From Solirubrobacteraceae bacterium (GTDB taxonomy: Bacteria > Actinomycetota > Thermoleophilia > Solirubrobacterales > Solirubrobacteraceae), in the NCBI GenBank assembly GCA_019683665.1, contig JADGIB010000064.1, forward strand, positions 1 to 13,946: a DNA stretch of 13,946 nt, read 5' to 3'. The position numbers and the translations under genes were made by a program. Positions 7,089-13,863 of this stretch are shown here, in pieces; within the stretch, counting starts at the first letter, position 1, and every line of letters begins with the position of its first letter. The notes under the pieces were generated by a model. The model saw only the letters and a program-made list of their open reading frames with translations. It searched no databases and was not told the DNA's origin.

Positions 7089-9296
7089 ATGGCCGCCGAG
7101 CTGACCGTCCGCGCCTCGTCGACCTCCCGCGCGCCCGCGCGGCCGCGCCGCCTGCCCGCCGTCCTGGGCCGGGTCCGCTGGCCGCTCGTCGCGATCCTCG
7201 CCGCCGGGCTGGCCTGGACGGTGTGGTTCGTCCTCCAGTGCCCGCAGTACTTCATCCAGCCCGACGAGCTCGAGTACGTCAAGCAGTCGCGGAGGATCTC
7301 CGAGCTGCTGCGCCCGCTCGTGCCCAGCGACGCCTGGTTCAACTCGTGGTCGCAGCTGCAGCCGATCCTCCTGGCCCCGGTGTGGGCGATCCGCGACACG
7401 AACCTCGCCCACCAGCTCATGGGGATCGTCAACGCGGCGATCATGGTGTCGGCGGCGATCCCGGCCTACCTGCTGACCCGGCGCGTCGTCGGCGACCGCC
7501 GCTGGGCGTACCTCGTCGCGCTGCTCACCGTCGGGCTGCCGTGGATCGGCGCGGCCGCGACGATGATGACCGAGGTCGCCGCCTACCCGGCCTTCCTGTG
7601 GGGCGTGCTCGCCGTCCAGCGCGCGGTCGCGCAGCCGTCCGGGCGCGGCGACGCGATCGGGGTCGCCGGGGTCCTCCTCGCCGCCTTCGCCCGGCCCCAG
7701 CTCGCCGTCCTCGCCGCCGGGTTCCTCGGCGGGCTGCTCGTCCAGGAGCTGCGCTACGCCGCCGAGGGCGACCCGCTGCAGCCGCGCCGCGAGCGGCTGG
7801 CCCGCGGCCTGAAGGCGGCGCTGCGCCGCCACCGCTGGCTGCTGGCCGGGCTGGCCGTCGCGCTCGTCGCCTACCTCGCGCTGCGGCCGAACCTGTTCGG
7901 CGGCTACAGCCGCTCGGGCGTGACCTCCGGGCTGCTCGACGCGCCCGGCCTGCTCGACTTCAGCCGCGAGCTGCTCGCCTACATCGCCGTGGGCGTCGCC
8001 GTCGTGCCGCTCGGGATGGCCGTCGCCTGGGCGCTGCTGACGCTCGCGCGGCCGCTGAACCGCGACCAGCACGCGTTCGCGCTCGTCGCCGTCATCACCG
8101 GCGTCCTGCTGACGATCGCCGTCGGGTCGTTCACCGCCCGCTACACGCCGCAGGGCATCAACAGCCGCTACCTCTTCTACCTCGCGCCGCTGCTGCTCAT
8201 CGGGATGGCCGCGCTCGTCGCCGACCGCCGCCGCGCGACCTGGCCGCTCGTCGCCGGCGCCGCCGTCACCGGCTGGCTCGTCTACGGCGCGGCGCTGAGC
8301 CAGAGCGGGCCGTCGCTCGTCTCCCCCGACCAGACCTTCCACACCGTCCTGGCCGGGCGCACGCAGCAGCTCGGCAAGGCGATCGGGCTGCCGGAGCTGA
8401 CGTTCCCGCACCTGCTCGGCGTCGTCGGCGCCGCCGTGCTCCTCGCGCTGGCGGTCGTGCGCCGCGGCCCGCACGCGCGCGCCGCCGGGCTCGCCGTCGT
8501 CGCCGCCGTCAGCGTCTACTGCCTGGCCGAGACCGGCTACTCGCTGCGCAAGATCGCCGACACCCAGGCCGGCGTCAGCCGGGAGTTCATCGACGGCCGC
8601 CACTGGATCGACGAGGCGATGCCCGACGGCGAGACCGCCCAGCTCATCATCTCGACGCTCGGCGACCCCGGCAGCTCGTACGGGGTGTGGTGGGACACGT
8701 CGTTCTGGAACTCGTCGGTCGACCGCACGATGGCGCTGCCGAGCATCCCCGACCTCCAGCAGCCGTTCCCGCAGGCGTTCCAGCTGTGGCCCGACGGGAC
8801 GTTCCGCGGCTACGTCTCGGGCGCCGGGGAGGCGTCGGTCGGCGGGCCCGGGCTCGGCGACGGCCCGTGGTTCGTGCGCGCCACCAGCGACCGCACGTTC
8901 GCCTTCCGCGACGCCGAGGTGGTGGCCGAGCGCTTCGGCGTCGAGCTCGTCCGCACGAGCACCCCGCCGCGCTGGGACTGGGGGCTGACCGGGACGGCCG
9001 ACGACACCGGGCGGATCCTGCGCGGCGGGCCGGCCGCGACGCTCGTCGTCGCGCCGCGCGCCGGCGACGAGGAGGAGATGCCGGTGCGGGTGACGCTCGG
9101 GACGCTGCCGGGGGCCGAGCGCGGCCAGCGCTACGTCGTCGGCGACCGGCGCGGCCGGGTCCGCGTCGGCGAGACCGTCGAGGTCGACGCGGTCGCGCGC
9201 CGCGACGCCGACGGCTGGATCTCGCTGCCGATCGAGGCGCCCGGCGAGCCGGACCCGGCGCGCGGGCTGCAGGTCCTCGCCGTCCAGGTCCTGTGA
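7089..9296 (+). CDS. Polytopic membrane protein, putative GT-C glycosyltransferase with extracytoplasmic C-terminal domain
   Basis: A 735-residue integral membrane protein. A basic N-terminal tail (residues 1-30) precedes the first membrane helix (about 31-50), then an outer loop carrying QPDELEY with Asp59-Glu60, the place where GT-C enzymes that use polyprenyl-phosphate sugars keep a catalytic acidic pair. Several further helices follow, including LMGIVNAAIMVSAAIPAYLL, WAYLVALLTVGLPWIGAAA, RWLLAGLAVALVAYLAL, YIAVGVAVVPLGMAVAWALL and VAAVSVYCLAE (ending near 480). Residues from about 490 to the end are hydrophilic and beta-rich, opening with GRHWIDEAMPDGETAQLIIS and VWWDTSFWNSSVDRTMAL; this domain should lie outside the cell. 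It may be a carbohydrate-binding or acceptor-positioning module, but I do not recognise the fold. No GT-C subfamily can be assigned, so transferase activity is inference from topology, acidic motif and neighbours. It follows asnB by 6 nt and its stop lies 4 nt from that of the convergent GT2 gene. Confidence 0.72.
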   Translation: MAAELTVRASSTSRAPARPRRLPAVLGRVRWPLVAILAAGLAWTVWFVLQCPQYFIQPDELEYVKQSRRISELLRPLVPSDAWFNSWSQLQPILLAPVWAIRDTNLAHQLMGIVNAAIMVSAAIPAYLLTRRVVGDRRWAYLVALLTVGLPWIGAAATMMTEVAAYPAFLWGVLAVQRAVAQPSGRGDAIGVAGVLLAAFARPQLAVLAAGFLGGLLVQELRYAAEGDPLQPRRERLARGLKAALRRHRWLLAGLAVALVAYLALRPNLFGGYSRSGVTSGLLDAPGLLDFSRELLAYIAVGVAVVPLGMAVAWALLTLARPLNRDQHAFALVAVITGVLLTIAVGSFTARYTPQGINSRYLFYLAPLLLIGMAALVADRRRATWPLVAGAAVTGWLVYGAALSQSGPSLVSPDQTFHTVLAGRTQQLGKAIGLPELTFPHLLGVVGAAVLLALAVVRRGPHARAAGLAVVAAVSVYCLAETGYSLRKIADTQAGVSREFIDGRHWIDEAMPDGETAQLIISTLGDPGSSYGVWWDTSFWNSSVDRTMALPSIPDLQQPFPQAFQLWPDGTFRGYVSGAGEASVGGPGLGDGPWFVRATSDRTFAFRDAEVVAERFGVELVRTSTPPRWDWGLTGTADDTGRILRGGPAATLVVAPRAGDEEEMPVRVTLGTLPGAERGQRYVVGDRRGRVRVGETVEVDAVARRDADGWISLPIEAPGEPDPARGLQVLAVQVL

Positions 9297-9300
9297 GCCG

Positions 9301-10305
9301 TCAGCGGCCCAGCAGCGCGAGCACGGCCCGCCAGTAGGCGCGCAGCGCGGCGCGCAGCAGCGGCGAGCGGGCGGCCGCGCCCAGGTACGGGGACGACAGC
9401 TCGGCGGTGAGGCCGTCGGCGAACGCGCGGGCGCCGACGCGGCGGGTGGCCTGGATCGCGCGGCGCTGGGCGAGCAGGCGCGGCAGGGCGCGCACGACGT
9501 CGGCGGTGGCCAGCGCCTTCGCCCGCCCCCAGCCGCCCGCGAGCGCGGCCGGCCACAGCGCGAGCTCGAGCGCGAGCAGCGCCGGCGCCAGGGCGGCCAG
9601 CAGCGGCGCCGGGTAGGTGCGCAGCAGCGTCGCCCAGCGGTTGCGCTCCAGCAGCCGCCACTTCGCCGCCCCCTTCGCGAACGCGTAGTCGTGGTCGACG
9701 CGGGCGGCGGGCGCGACCCCGAGCCGGGCGCCGCGCAGGCGCAGGCGCAGCGACAGGTCGACGTCCTCGTGGTACATGAAGAACGCCGGGTCGAAGCCGC
9801 CCAGCGACCGCCACGTCGCGGCCGGGATCGCCAGGCAGGCGCCCGACAGGAACCCGACCTCGCGCGGCTGCGCGGGCGCGGCCGCGGCCGGCTCGCCCGC
9901 CTGCCCGGCCCAGGCGATCGCGGTGAAGTGGACGACCCCGCCGCTCGTGTTGATGCGGTCGCCGTCGAGGACGAGCCCCATCCACGCGTCGAACCCGCCG
10001 CCGAGCGGGGCGGCGATCGCCTCGCGGAAGCCGGGCTCGGGGACCGAGTCGGGGTTCAGGAAGACGAGCAGGTCCCCGGTCGCGGCGGCCGCGCCCTGGT
10101 TGCAGGCGGCGGCGAACCCGGCGTTCGCGGGGTTGGCGATCACGCGCGCGCCCGCGGCGCGCGCGGCGTCGGCGGACCCGTCGGTGGAGGCGTTGTCGAC
10201 GACGATCAGCTCGTCGCCGTCGGCCAGCTCGCGGGCCAGGGCGGGCAGCAGCGCCTCGAGCGCCGCGGCCGACTCGTAGGTGACGACGACGATCGAGACG
10301 CGCAC
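9301..10305 (-). CDS. Glycosyltransferase family 2, rhamnosyltransferase (WbbL)-like
   Basis: A 334-residue GT-A enzyme that should transfer a nucleotide-activated sugar, plausibly dTDP-rhamnose, to a glycan at the cytoplasmic face of the membrane. The N-terminus is the nucleotide-binding strand VSIVVVTYES (3-12), followed by VDNASTDGS (36-44), NPANAGFAAACNQG (58-71) and the metal-binding NPD at 84-86 in place of DxD. GFLSGACLAIPAATW and GGFDPAFFMYHEDVDLSLRLR (169-189) supply the acceptor-side ED pair (180-181) typical of the rhamnosyltransferase branch. Hydrophobic alanine/leucine-rich stretches around 215-245 suggest membrane association. The GTG at 10305 is preferred over a TTG eleven codons upstream: it starts directly at the first beta strand and has a TACGAT box 8 nt before it, while the TTG would lie upstream of that promoter. 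It is transcribed against its neighbours, tail-to-tail with the GT-C-like gene and divergent from the 10389 operon. Sugar specificity is not certain. Confidence 0.9.
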   Translation of the reverse strand: MRVSIVVVTYESAAALEALLPALARELADGDELIVVDNASTDGSADAARAAGARVIANPANAGFAAACNQGAAAATGDLLVFLNPDSVPEPGFREAIAAPLGGGFDAWMGLVLDGDRINTSGGVVHFTAIAWAGQAGEPAAAAPAQPREVGFLSGACLAIPAATWRSLGGFDPAFFMYHEDVDLSLRLRLRGARLGVAPAARVDHDYAFAKGAAKWRLLERNRWATLLRTYPAPLLAALAPALLALELALWPAALAGGWGRAKALATADVVRALPRLLAQRRAIQATRRVGARAFADGLTAELSSPYLGAAARSPLLRAALRAYWRAVLALLGR

Positions 10306-10313
10306 GGGAAGCG

Positions 10314-10319
10314 ATCGTA
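10314..10319 (-). promoter_or_regulatory. Putative -10 box of the GT2 gene (leaderless)
   Basis: On the minus strand, TACGAT fits TANNNT and is followed by 8 nt and then the GTG at 10305, so transcription would start at the start codon. It sits 14 bp from the opposite-strand TACAAT box at 10334, so the two promoters must compete for or share polymerase access. Confidence 0.45.
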
Positions 10320-10333
10320 GGCGGCCCGGCTCG

Positions 10334-10339
10334 TACAAT
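10334..10339 (+). promoter_or_regulatory. Putative -10 box of the four-gene glycan operon
   Basis: TACAAT is the best match to the bacterial -10 consensus (TATAAT) noticed in the intergenic DNA and is conspicuous in this GC-rich setting. No TTGACA-like -35 lies 16-19 bp upstream. The predicted start near 10345 would leave a leader of about 45 nt before the ATG at 10389, with a possible 4-bp stem (GACC 10343-10346, GGTC 10355-10358) and no Shine-Dalgarno. Confidence 0.45.
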
Positions 10340-10388
10340 CCGGACCTCGGGCCCGGTCACTGCGCAACGAACGCCCCGGCCGAACGTC

Positions 10389-11162
10389 ATGACCTGTGTG
10401 CGCCCCGATTCCTCACATCTTGCGGTCGTCCCCGCGTACAACGAGGCGGCCACGGTCGGCGACGTCGTCCGGCGGATCCACGCCGACGCGCCCGAATGGG
10501 ACGTCGTCGTCGTCGACGACGGCTCGACCGACGCGACCGCCGAGGTCGCCCACGCCGCCGGGGCGCGCGTCCTGCGGCTGCCGTTCAACCTCGGGATCGG
10601 CGGCGCGGTCCAGGCGGGGTTCGTGTTCGCCCGCGAGCAGGGCTACGACTACATGGCGCAGGTCGACGGGGACGGCCAGCACGACCCGGCCGAGCTCGAC
10701 AAGCTCGTCACGCACATGCGCGAGCACCCGGAGCTCGACGTCGTCTGCGGGTCGCGCTTCATCCGCGACAACGAGCACCGCTACCCGGCGCCGATCAGCC
10801 GCCGGACCGGCATCCACATCTTCGCGTTCCTGCTGTCGCGGTTCGTGCGCCAGCCGATCAGCGACCCGACGTCCGGGTTCCGGCTCTACAACCGCCGCGC
10901 GATCCGGCTGTTCGCCACCGACTACCCGCACGACTACCCGGAGGTGGAGGCGATCCTGATGCTCCACCACCACCGGCTGCGGATGGAGGAGATCCCGGTG
11001 CGGATGTACGCCCGCGGCGGGGGCCAGTCGTCGATCTCGTCGGGGAAGTCCGCGTACTACATGGTCAAGGTGCTGCTGGCGCTGTTCGTCGGCCTGTTCC
11101 GGCGCCGCCCGCTGCCGGAGCCGGGCGGCGGGGCGCCCGTCGCAGCGGAGACCGGGATCTGA
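10389..11162 (+). CDS. Glycosyltransferase family 2, polyprenyl/dolichyl-phosphate sugar synthase-like
   Basis: A 257-residue GT-A enzyme resembling dolichol-phosphate mannose/glucose synthases, which move a sugar from a nucleotide donor to a polyprenyl phosphate at the inner membrane face, making a lipid donor for reactions outside the cell. Visible motifs are AVVPAYNEAATVGDV (12-26), VVVVDDGSTDAT (39-50), FNLGIGGAVQAGFVFA (66-81), the metal-binding DGDGQHDP (93-100), CGSRF and SDPTSGFRLYNRRA (158-171), then MYARGGGQSSISSGKSAYY. The basic C-terminus has one short hydrophobic stretch (MVKVLLALFVGLF), too short for the two-to-four-helix anchor or GtrA domain of many relatives. The next gene, a DUF2304 membrane protein, may provide that anchor. 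The ATG at 10389 starts just before the first strand; a GTG at 10398 is an alternative. A stop-to-start gap of 15 nt links it to the next gene. Sugar and lipid are not determined by sequence. Confidence 0.88.
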   Translation: MTCVRPDSSHLAVVPAYNEAATVGDVVRRIHADAPEWDVVVVDDGSTDATAEVAHAAGARVLRLPFNLGIGGAVQAGFVFAREQGYDYMAQVDGDGQHDPAELDKLVTHMREHPELDVVCGSRFIRDNEHRYPAPISRRTGIHIFAFLLSRFVRQPISDPTSGFRLYNRRAIRLFATDYPHDYPEVEAILMLHHHRLRMEEIPVRMYARGGGQSSISSGKSAYYMVKVLLALFVGLFRRRPLPEPGGGAPVAAETGI

Positions 11163-11177
11163 GCGGGTGAGCTGACC

Positions 11178-11636
11178 GTGGACAACCGGATCCAGCTCGT
11201 CGCGATCATCGGCGCCGCCGGGCTGCTGCTGTTCGTGCTCGAGCTCGTGCGGCGGCGGCGCCTCCTGGAGCGCTACGCGCTGCTGTGGCTGCTCAGCGCG
11301 CTCGTCCTGCTCGGGCTGGCCGCGTGGCGCGACGGCCTCGAGCGCCTGGCCAACGCGGTCGGGATCGCCTACCCGCCGAACGCGCTGTTCTTCGTCGCGT
11401 TCGCGTTCGTCCTGCTGCTGCTCCTGCACTTCTCGGCGGCGGTGTCGCGCCTGGCCGACCAGTCGAAGGTGCTGGCCCAGCGGGTGGCGCTGCTCGAGGA
11501 GCGCCTGAACGAGGCCGAGCGCCGGGCGCGCGGCGACGCGCCGGCCGCCGAGGGGTCGAGCGCCGCGGCCGGCCCGGCCCTGGACGATGAGGACGTGATC
11601 GAGCCGGTGGGCGCGCGCCGCGCGTCGGACCGCTAG
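11178..11636 (+). CDS. DUF2304 family membrane protein
   Basis: A 152-residue membrane protein matching the DUF2304 pattern: three helices (about 5-24, 33-50 and 69-88), with LLERYALLWLLSALVLLGLA across the second and the marked YPPNALFFVAFAFVLLLLLHFS in the third. Residues 89-120 (SRLADQSKVLAQRVALLEERLNEAE) form a heptad-patterned coiled coil, followed by an acidic, low-complexity tail to the end. No catalytic residues are visible. DUF2304 genes commonly sit directly after polyprenyl-phosphate glycosyltransferase-like GT2 genes, as here, so a role as membrane anchor or partner of that enzyme is likely, with the coiled coil as the contact; helping to flip the lipid-linked sugar is a second possibility. 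Both roles are inference. The GTG at 11178 puts the first helix at the N-terminus, with a weak GGTGA about 8 nt upstream; it is one of the few starts here with anything like a ribosome-binding site. Confidence 0.85.
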   Translation: MDNRIQLVAIIGAAGLLLFVLELVRRRRLLERYALLWLLSALVLLGLAAWRDGLERLANAVGIAYPPNALFFVAFAFVLLLLLHFSAAVSRLADQSKVLAQRVALLEERLNEAERRARGDAPAAEGSSAAAGPALDDEDVIEPVGARRASDR

Positions 11637-11645
11637 CCCGCGCAC

Positions 11646-13148
11646 GTGGCCGTCGCCGTCCCCTCCCAGCCTGCCCCTGCCCGGCGCGCCCGCCTGCGCC
11701 TGGGCGCGATCCCGCGGCCGCTGCGCGGGCTGCTCGTCGCCGCCGCGTTCCTGTCGGTCGCGTGGACGCTCGCGATGGCGCCGCTGCAGGGCCCCGACGA
11801 GCACAACCACGTCGGCTACGTCCAGAACCTCGCCGAGACCGGCAGCGGCCCGAGCTTCGGCCCGACCGAGGGCGGGAGCTGGTCGACCGAGCAGGTCGAG
11901 TGGCAGAACTGGCAGAACCTGCTCGCGCTCATCGGGGTCGCCGACGCGCGGCCCGGCTGGAACCCGGCCGAGGAGGCCGCCTACGAGCGGTTCACGAGGA
12001 CCATGCCCGACGGCGCCCGCGCCGACGGCGAGGGGCCCAACCCGGTGGGCCAGAACCCGCCCTTCTACTACGCGTACCAGACCATCCCGTACTGGCTGTC
12101 GCGCTGGACGCAGCTGCCGACGCGGCTCGTCGTCATGCGCCTGGCGAACGTCCCGCTCTACCTGCTGATCGTCACGTTCGCATGGCTGGCCGCCGGCGAG
12201 GTGTTCGGGCGCCGGCGGCGGGCGCAGACGATCGCCGCCGGGAGCGTCGCGCTCCTGCCCCAGCTCGGGTTCATGTCCGGGGTCGTCAACCCCGACATCA
12301 TGCTCGCGACGGTGTGGGCGGCCTTCGCCTACCTCGCGCTCGTCGCGGTGCGGGTCGGGCCGAAGCCGTGGGTGCTGCTGGCGCTGGGCGGGATCGCCGG
12401 GCTGTCGGCGCTGACGCACGGCCGCGGCCTGGCCGCGGTGCCGGCGCTCGCGGTCGTGCTCGCGGTCGTCCTGTGGCGGGCGCGGCCGTGGACGCGGCGG
12501 ATGGCCCTGTGGGTGGCGGGCGCCGGGGCGGCGCTCGCGGCCGGGATCGGCATCGCGATCGCCTACTCGTCCGCGCACGGCGGCGGGGCGTCGATCACCG
12601 GCGAGGTCGGCTCGACGACCGGCGCCGGGTCGATCAAGGGCTTCCTGTCGTACCTGTGGCAGTTCTACCTGCCGCCGCTGCGGACGATGTCCCCGCAGGG
12701 GCCGCCGTACGGCTACCGGCAGGTCTACGTCGAGGGGCTCGGCGGCACGTTCGGGTCGCTGGAGATCCAGTATCCGCTGTGGGTGTACGACGCGCTCCAG
12801 CTCGCCGCCGGGCTCGGGCTCGTCGCGCTCGTGCTCATCGCCGTGCGCCGCTGGGAGGCGGTCCGCGCCCACGCCGCGCAGATCGTCGTCGTGGCGGCGC
12901 TGCCGGCGTCGATGCTCGCGGTCCTCCACGTGTCCGCCTACCGCGACCTGCAGGGCCCGCCATTCGACCCGCTGCTCGTCGGCCGCTACCTGCTGCCGCT
13001 CGTCGTGTCGATGGGCCTGGCGATCGCGTTCGTGTGCACGTCGCTGCCGCGCCGGCTGGGATCGCTCGTCGGCGTGCTCGTGCTCTCCACGTTCACCGTC
13101 CTGTCCCTGTGCGGGCTGGGCCTGACCGTCGCGAGGTTCTACACGTGA
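11646..13148 (+). CDS. DUF2142 family polytopic membrane protein, putative GT-C glycosyltransferase
   Basis: A 500-residue integral membrane protein with about ten helices. It has a basic N-terminal tail, a first helix at about 28-46, and then the family's hallmark outer loop GPDEHNHVGYVQNLAETG with Asp51-Glu52-His53. That long loop runs to about 150 (many Trp and Gln, ending PPFYYAYQTIPYWLSRWTQLPTRLVV). Further helices include LYLLIVTFAWLAAGEVF, LALVAVRV, VLLALGGIAGLSAL, MALWVAGAGAALAAGIGIAI, LAAGLGLVALVLIAV and GSLVGVLVLSTFTVLSLCGL. DUF2142 proteins have the topology and acidic first-loop motif of GT-C transferases and are usually found in polysaccharide loci, but I know of no proven reaction. 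The position after a polyprenyl-phosphate sugar synthase-like enzyme suggests that it uses that lipid-linked sugar outside the membrane (inference). The start is GTG at 11646, 9 nt after the previous stop. The final TGA overlaps the next GTG, so translation of the two is coupled. Confidence 0.83.
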   Translation: MAVAVPSQPAPARRARLRLGAIPRPLRGLLVAAAFLSVAWTLAMAPLQGPDEHNHVGYVQNLAETGSGPSFGPTEGGSWSTEQVEWQNWQNLLALIGVADARPGWNPAEEAAYERFTRTMPDGARADGEGPNPVGQNPPFYYAYQTIPYWLSRWTQLPTRLVVMRLANVPLYLLIVTFAWLAAGEVFGRRRRAQTIAAGSVALLPQLGFMSGVVNPDIMLATVWAAFAYLALVAVRVGPKPWVLLALGGIAGLSALTHGRGLAAVPALAVVLAVVLWRARPWTRRMALWVAGAGAALAAGIGIAIAYSSAHGGGASITGEVGSTTGAGSIKGFLSYLWQFYLPPLRTMSPQGPPYGYRQVYVEGLGGTFGSLEIQYPLWVYDALQLAAGLGLVALVLIAVRRWEAVRAHAAQIVVVAALPASMLAVLHVSAYRDLQGPPFDPLLVGRYLLPLVVSMGLAIAFVCTSLPRRLGSLVGVLVLSTFTVLSLCGLGLTVARFYT

Positions 13149-13828
13149 GCGCGCGGCGCCTGTGGCCTGCGGTCCTGGCGGCGGTGCTCATCGCGGGCGC
13201 GCTGCTGATCTGGGGCGTCCCGTGGCTGACGAAGCCGCGCCCGGACATGACCTCGACGCCGACGCCGCCGCCGTTCGCGACGATCACGCCGATCCTCCTG
13301 GAGCCGGGCGCGCGGGTGTGCGAGAGCGAGGTCGCGCTGTCGCCCGACACCCGCACGGCGATCGTCCTCAGCGCGAAGTTCGAGGGGACCGGCCCGAAGC
13401 TGCGCGTCGAGGCGAGCATGGACGGCTGGCGCGGCGAGGGCGAGATCGCCGCCGGCTACCACGGCCTCGAGCCGCTGGCCGCGACGATCCCGGCGCCGCC
13501 GCGCAACGCGATCGGCACGGTCTGCGTCGAGAACGCGGGCGAGCGGTCGACCCTGCTGCAGGGCACGGTCGAGGGCCGCATCCAGAACCGCTCCGCGACG
13601 AGCGTCGACGACACCGTCATCCCGCAGAAGCTGTCGCTGTTGCTCTCGACCGGCCAGGACCGCTCGATCGCCGACCGCCTCGGCCAGATCCTCGACCGCA
13701 TCGCCGCCTTCAAGCCGCCCGTCCTCGCCCCCGCGGTCCTCGCGATCCTCGCCCTGCTCGTGCTCGTCTGCGTGCCCGCCGGGGTCGTGTACGCGATCTG
13801 GCGCGGGATCGGCGGCGAGGAGCCCTAG
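13145..13828 (+). CDS. Unrecognised protein with two membrane segments flanking an extracytoplasmic domain
   Basis: I do not recognise a family for this 227-residue protein. Its N-terminus (basic SARR, then a helix at about 6-26) looks like an uncleaved signal anchor, followed by a Thr/Pro-rich linker (TSTPTPPP). Residues about 45-180 are hydrophilic and beta-patterned, with just two cysteines in this part (Cys59 in ARVCESE and Cys127 in GTVCVENAG) that could form a disulfide outside the membrane. A helical stretch SIADRLGQILDRIAAF leads to a second membrane helix (about 193-215) and a short charged tail, so both ends should be inside and the middle domain outside. The GTG at 13145 overlaps the stop of the DUF2142 gene (GTGA), implying coupled translation and probably a physical partnership: it might present an acceptor to, or stabilise, that putative transferase. 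The function is inference from context. It is the last gene of the operon, 36 nt before a strong hairpin. Confidence 0.75.
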   Translation: MSARRLWPAVLAAVLIAGALLIWGVPWLTKPRPDMTSTPTPPPFATITPILLEPGARVCESEVALSPDTRTAIVLSAKFEGTGPKLRVEASMDGWRGEGEIAAGYHGLEPLAATIPAPPRNAIGTVCVENAGERSTLLQGTVEGRIQNRSATSVDDTVIPQKLSLLLSTGQDRSIADRLGQILDRIAAFKPPVLAPAVLAILALLVLVCVPAGVVYAIWRGIGGEEP

Positions 13829-13863
13829 GCCCGCCGGGACGCGCACCCGCCCGCCGCGAGCGA

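Noticed and set aside
5178..8603. A 1141-codon open frame on the minus strand opposite the oxidoreductase end, asnB and the GT-C-like gene
   Set aside because: Its translation is Arg/Gly/Asp/Val-rich low-complexity sequence without domains, as expected from the antisense of GC-rich codons, and the plus strand there encodes clear families. The other long antisense frames, such as 10413-12929 and 2750-3979 minus and 418-1614 plus, fail for the same reason.
10306..10338. A TTG start at 10338 for the minus-strand GT2 gene
   Set aside because: It would add eleven residues before the conserved first strand and lies upstream of the TACGAT box. The GTG at 10305 gives the normal family N-terminus.
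1668..13828. An antiphage defence system or biosynthetic cluster for a small molecule
   Set aside because: No nuclease, helicase, NTPase sensor, toxin-antitoxin pair, carrier protein or synthase domain is present. The LLM oxidoreductase and AsnB could be tailoring enzymes, but the other genes are all glycan or membrane glycosyltransferase types.
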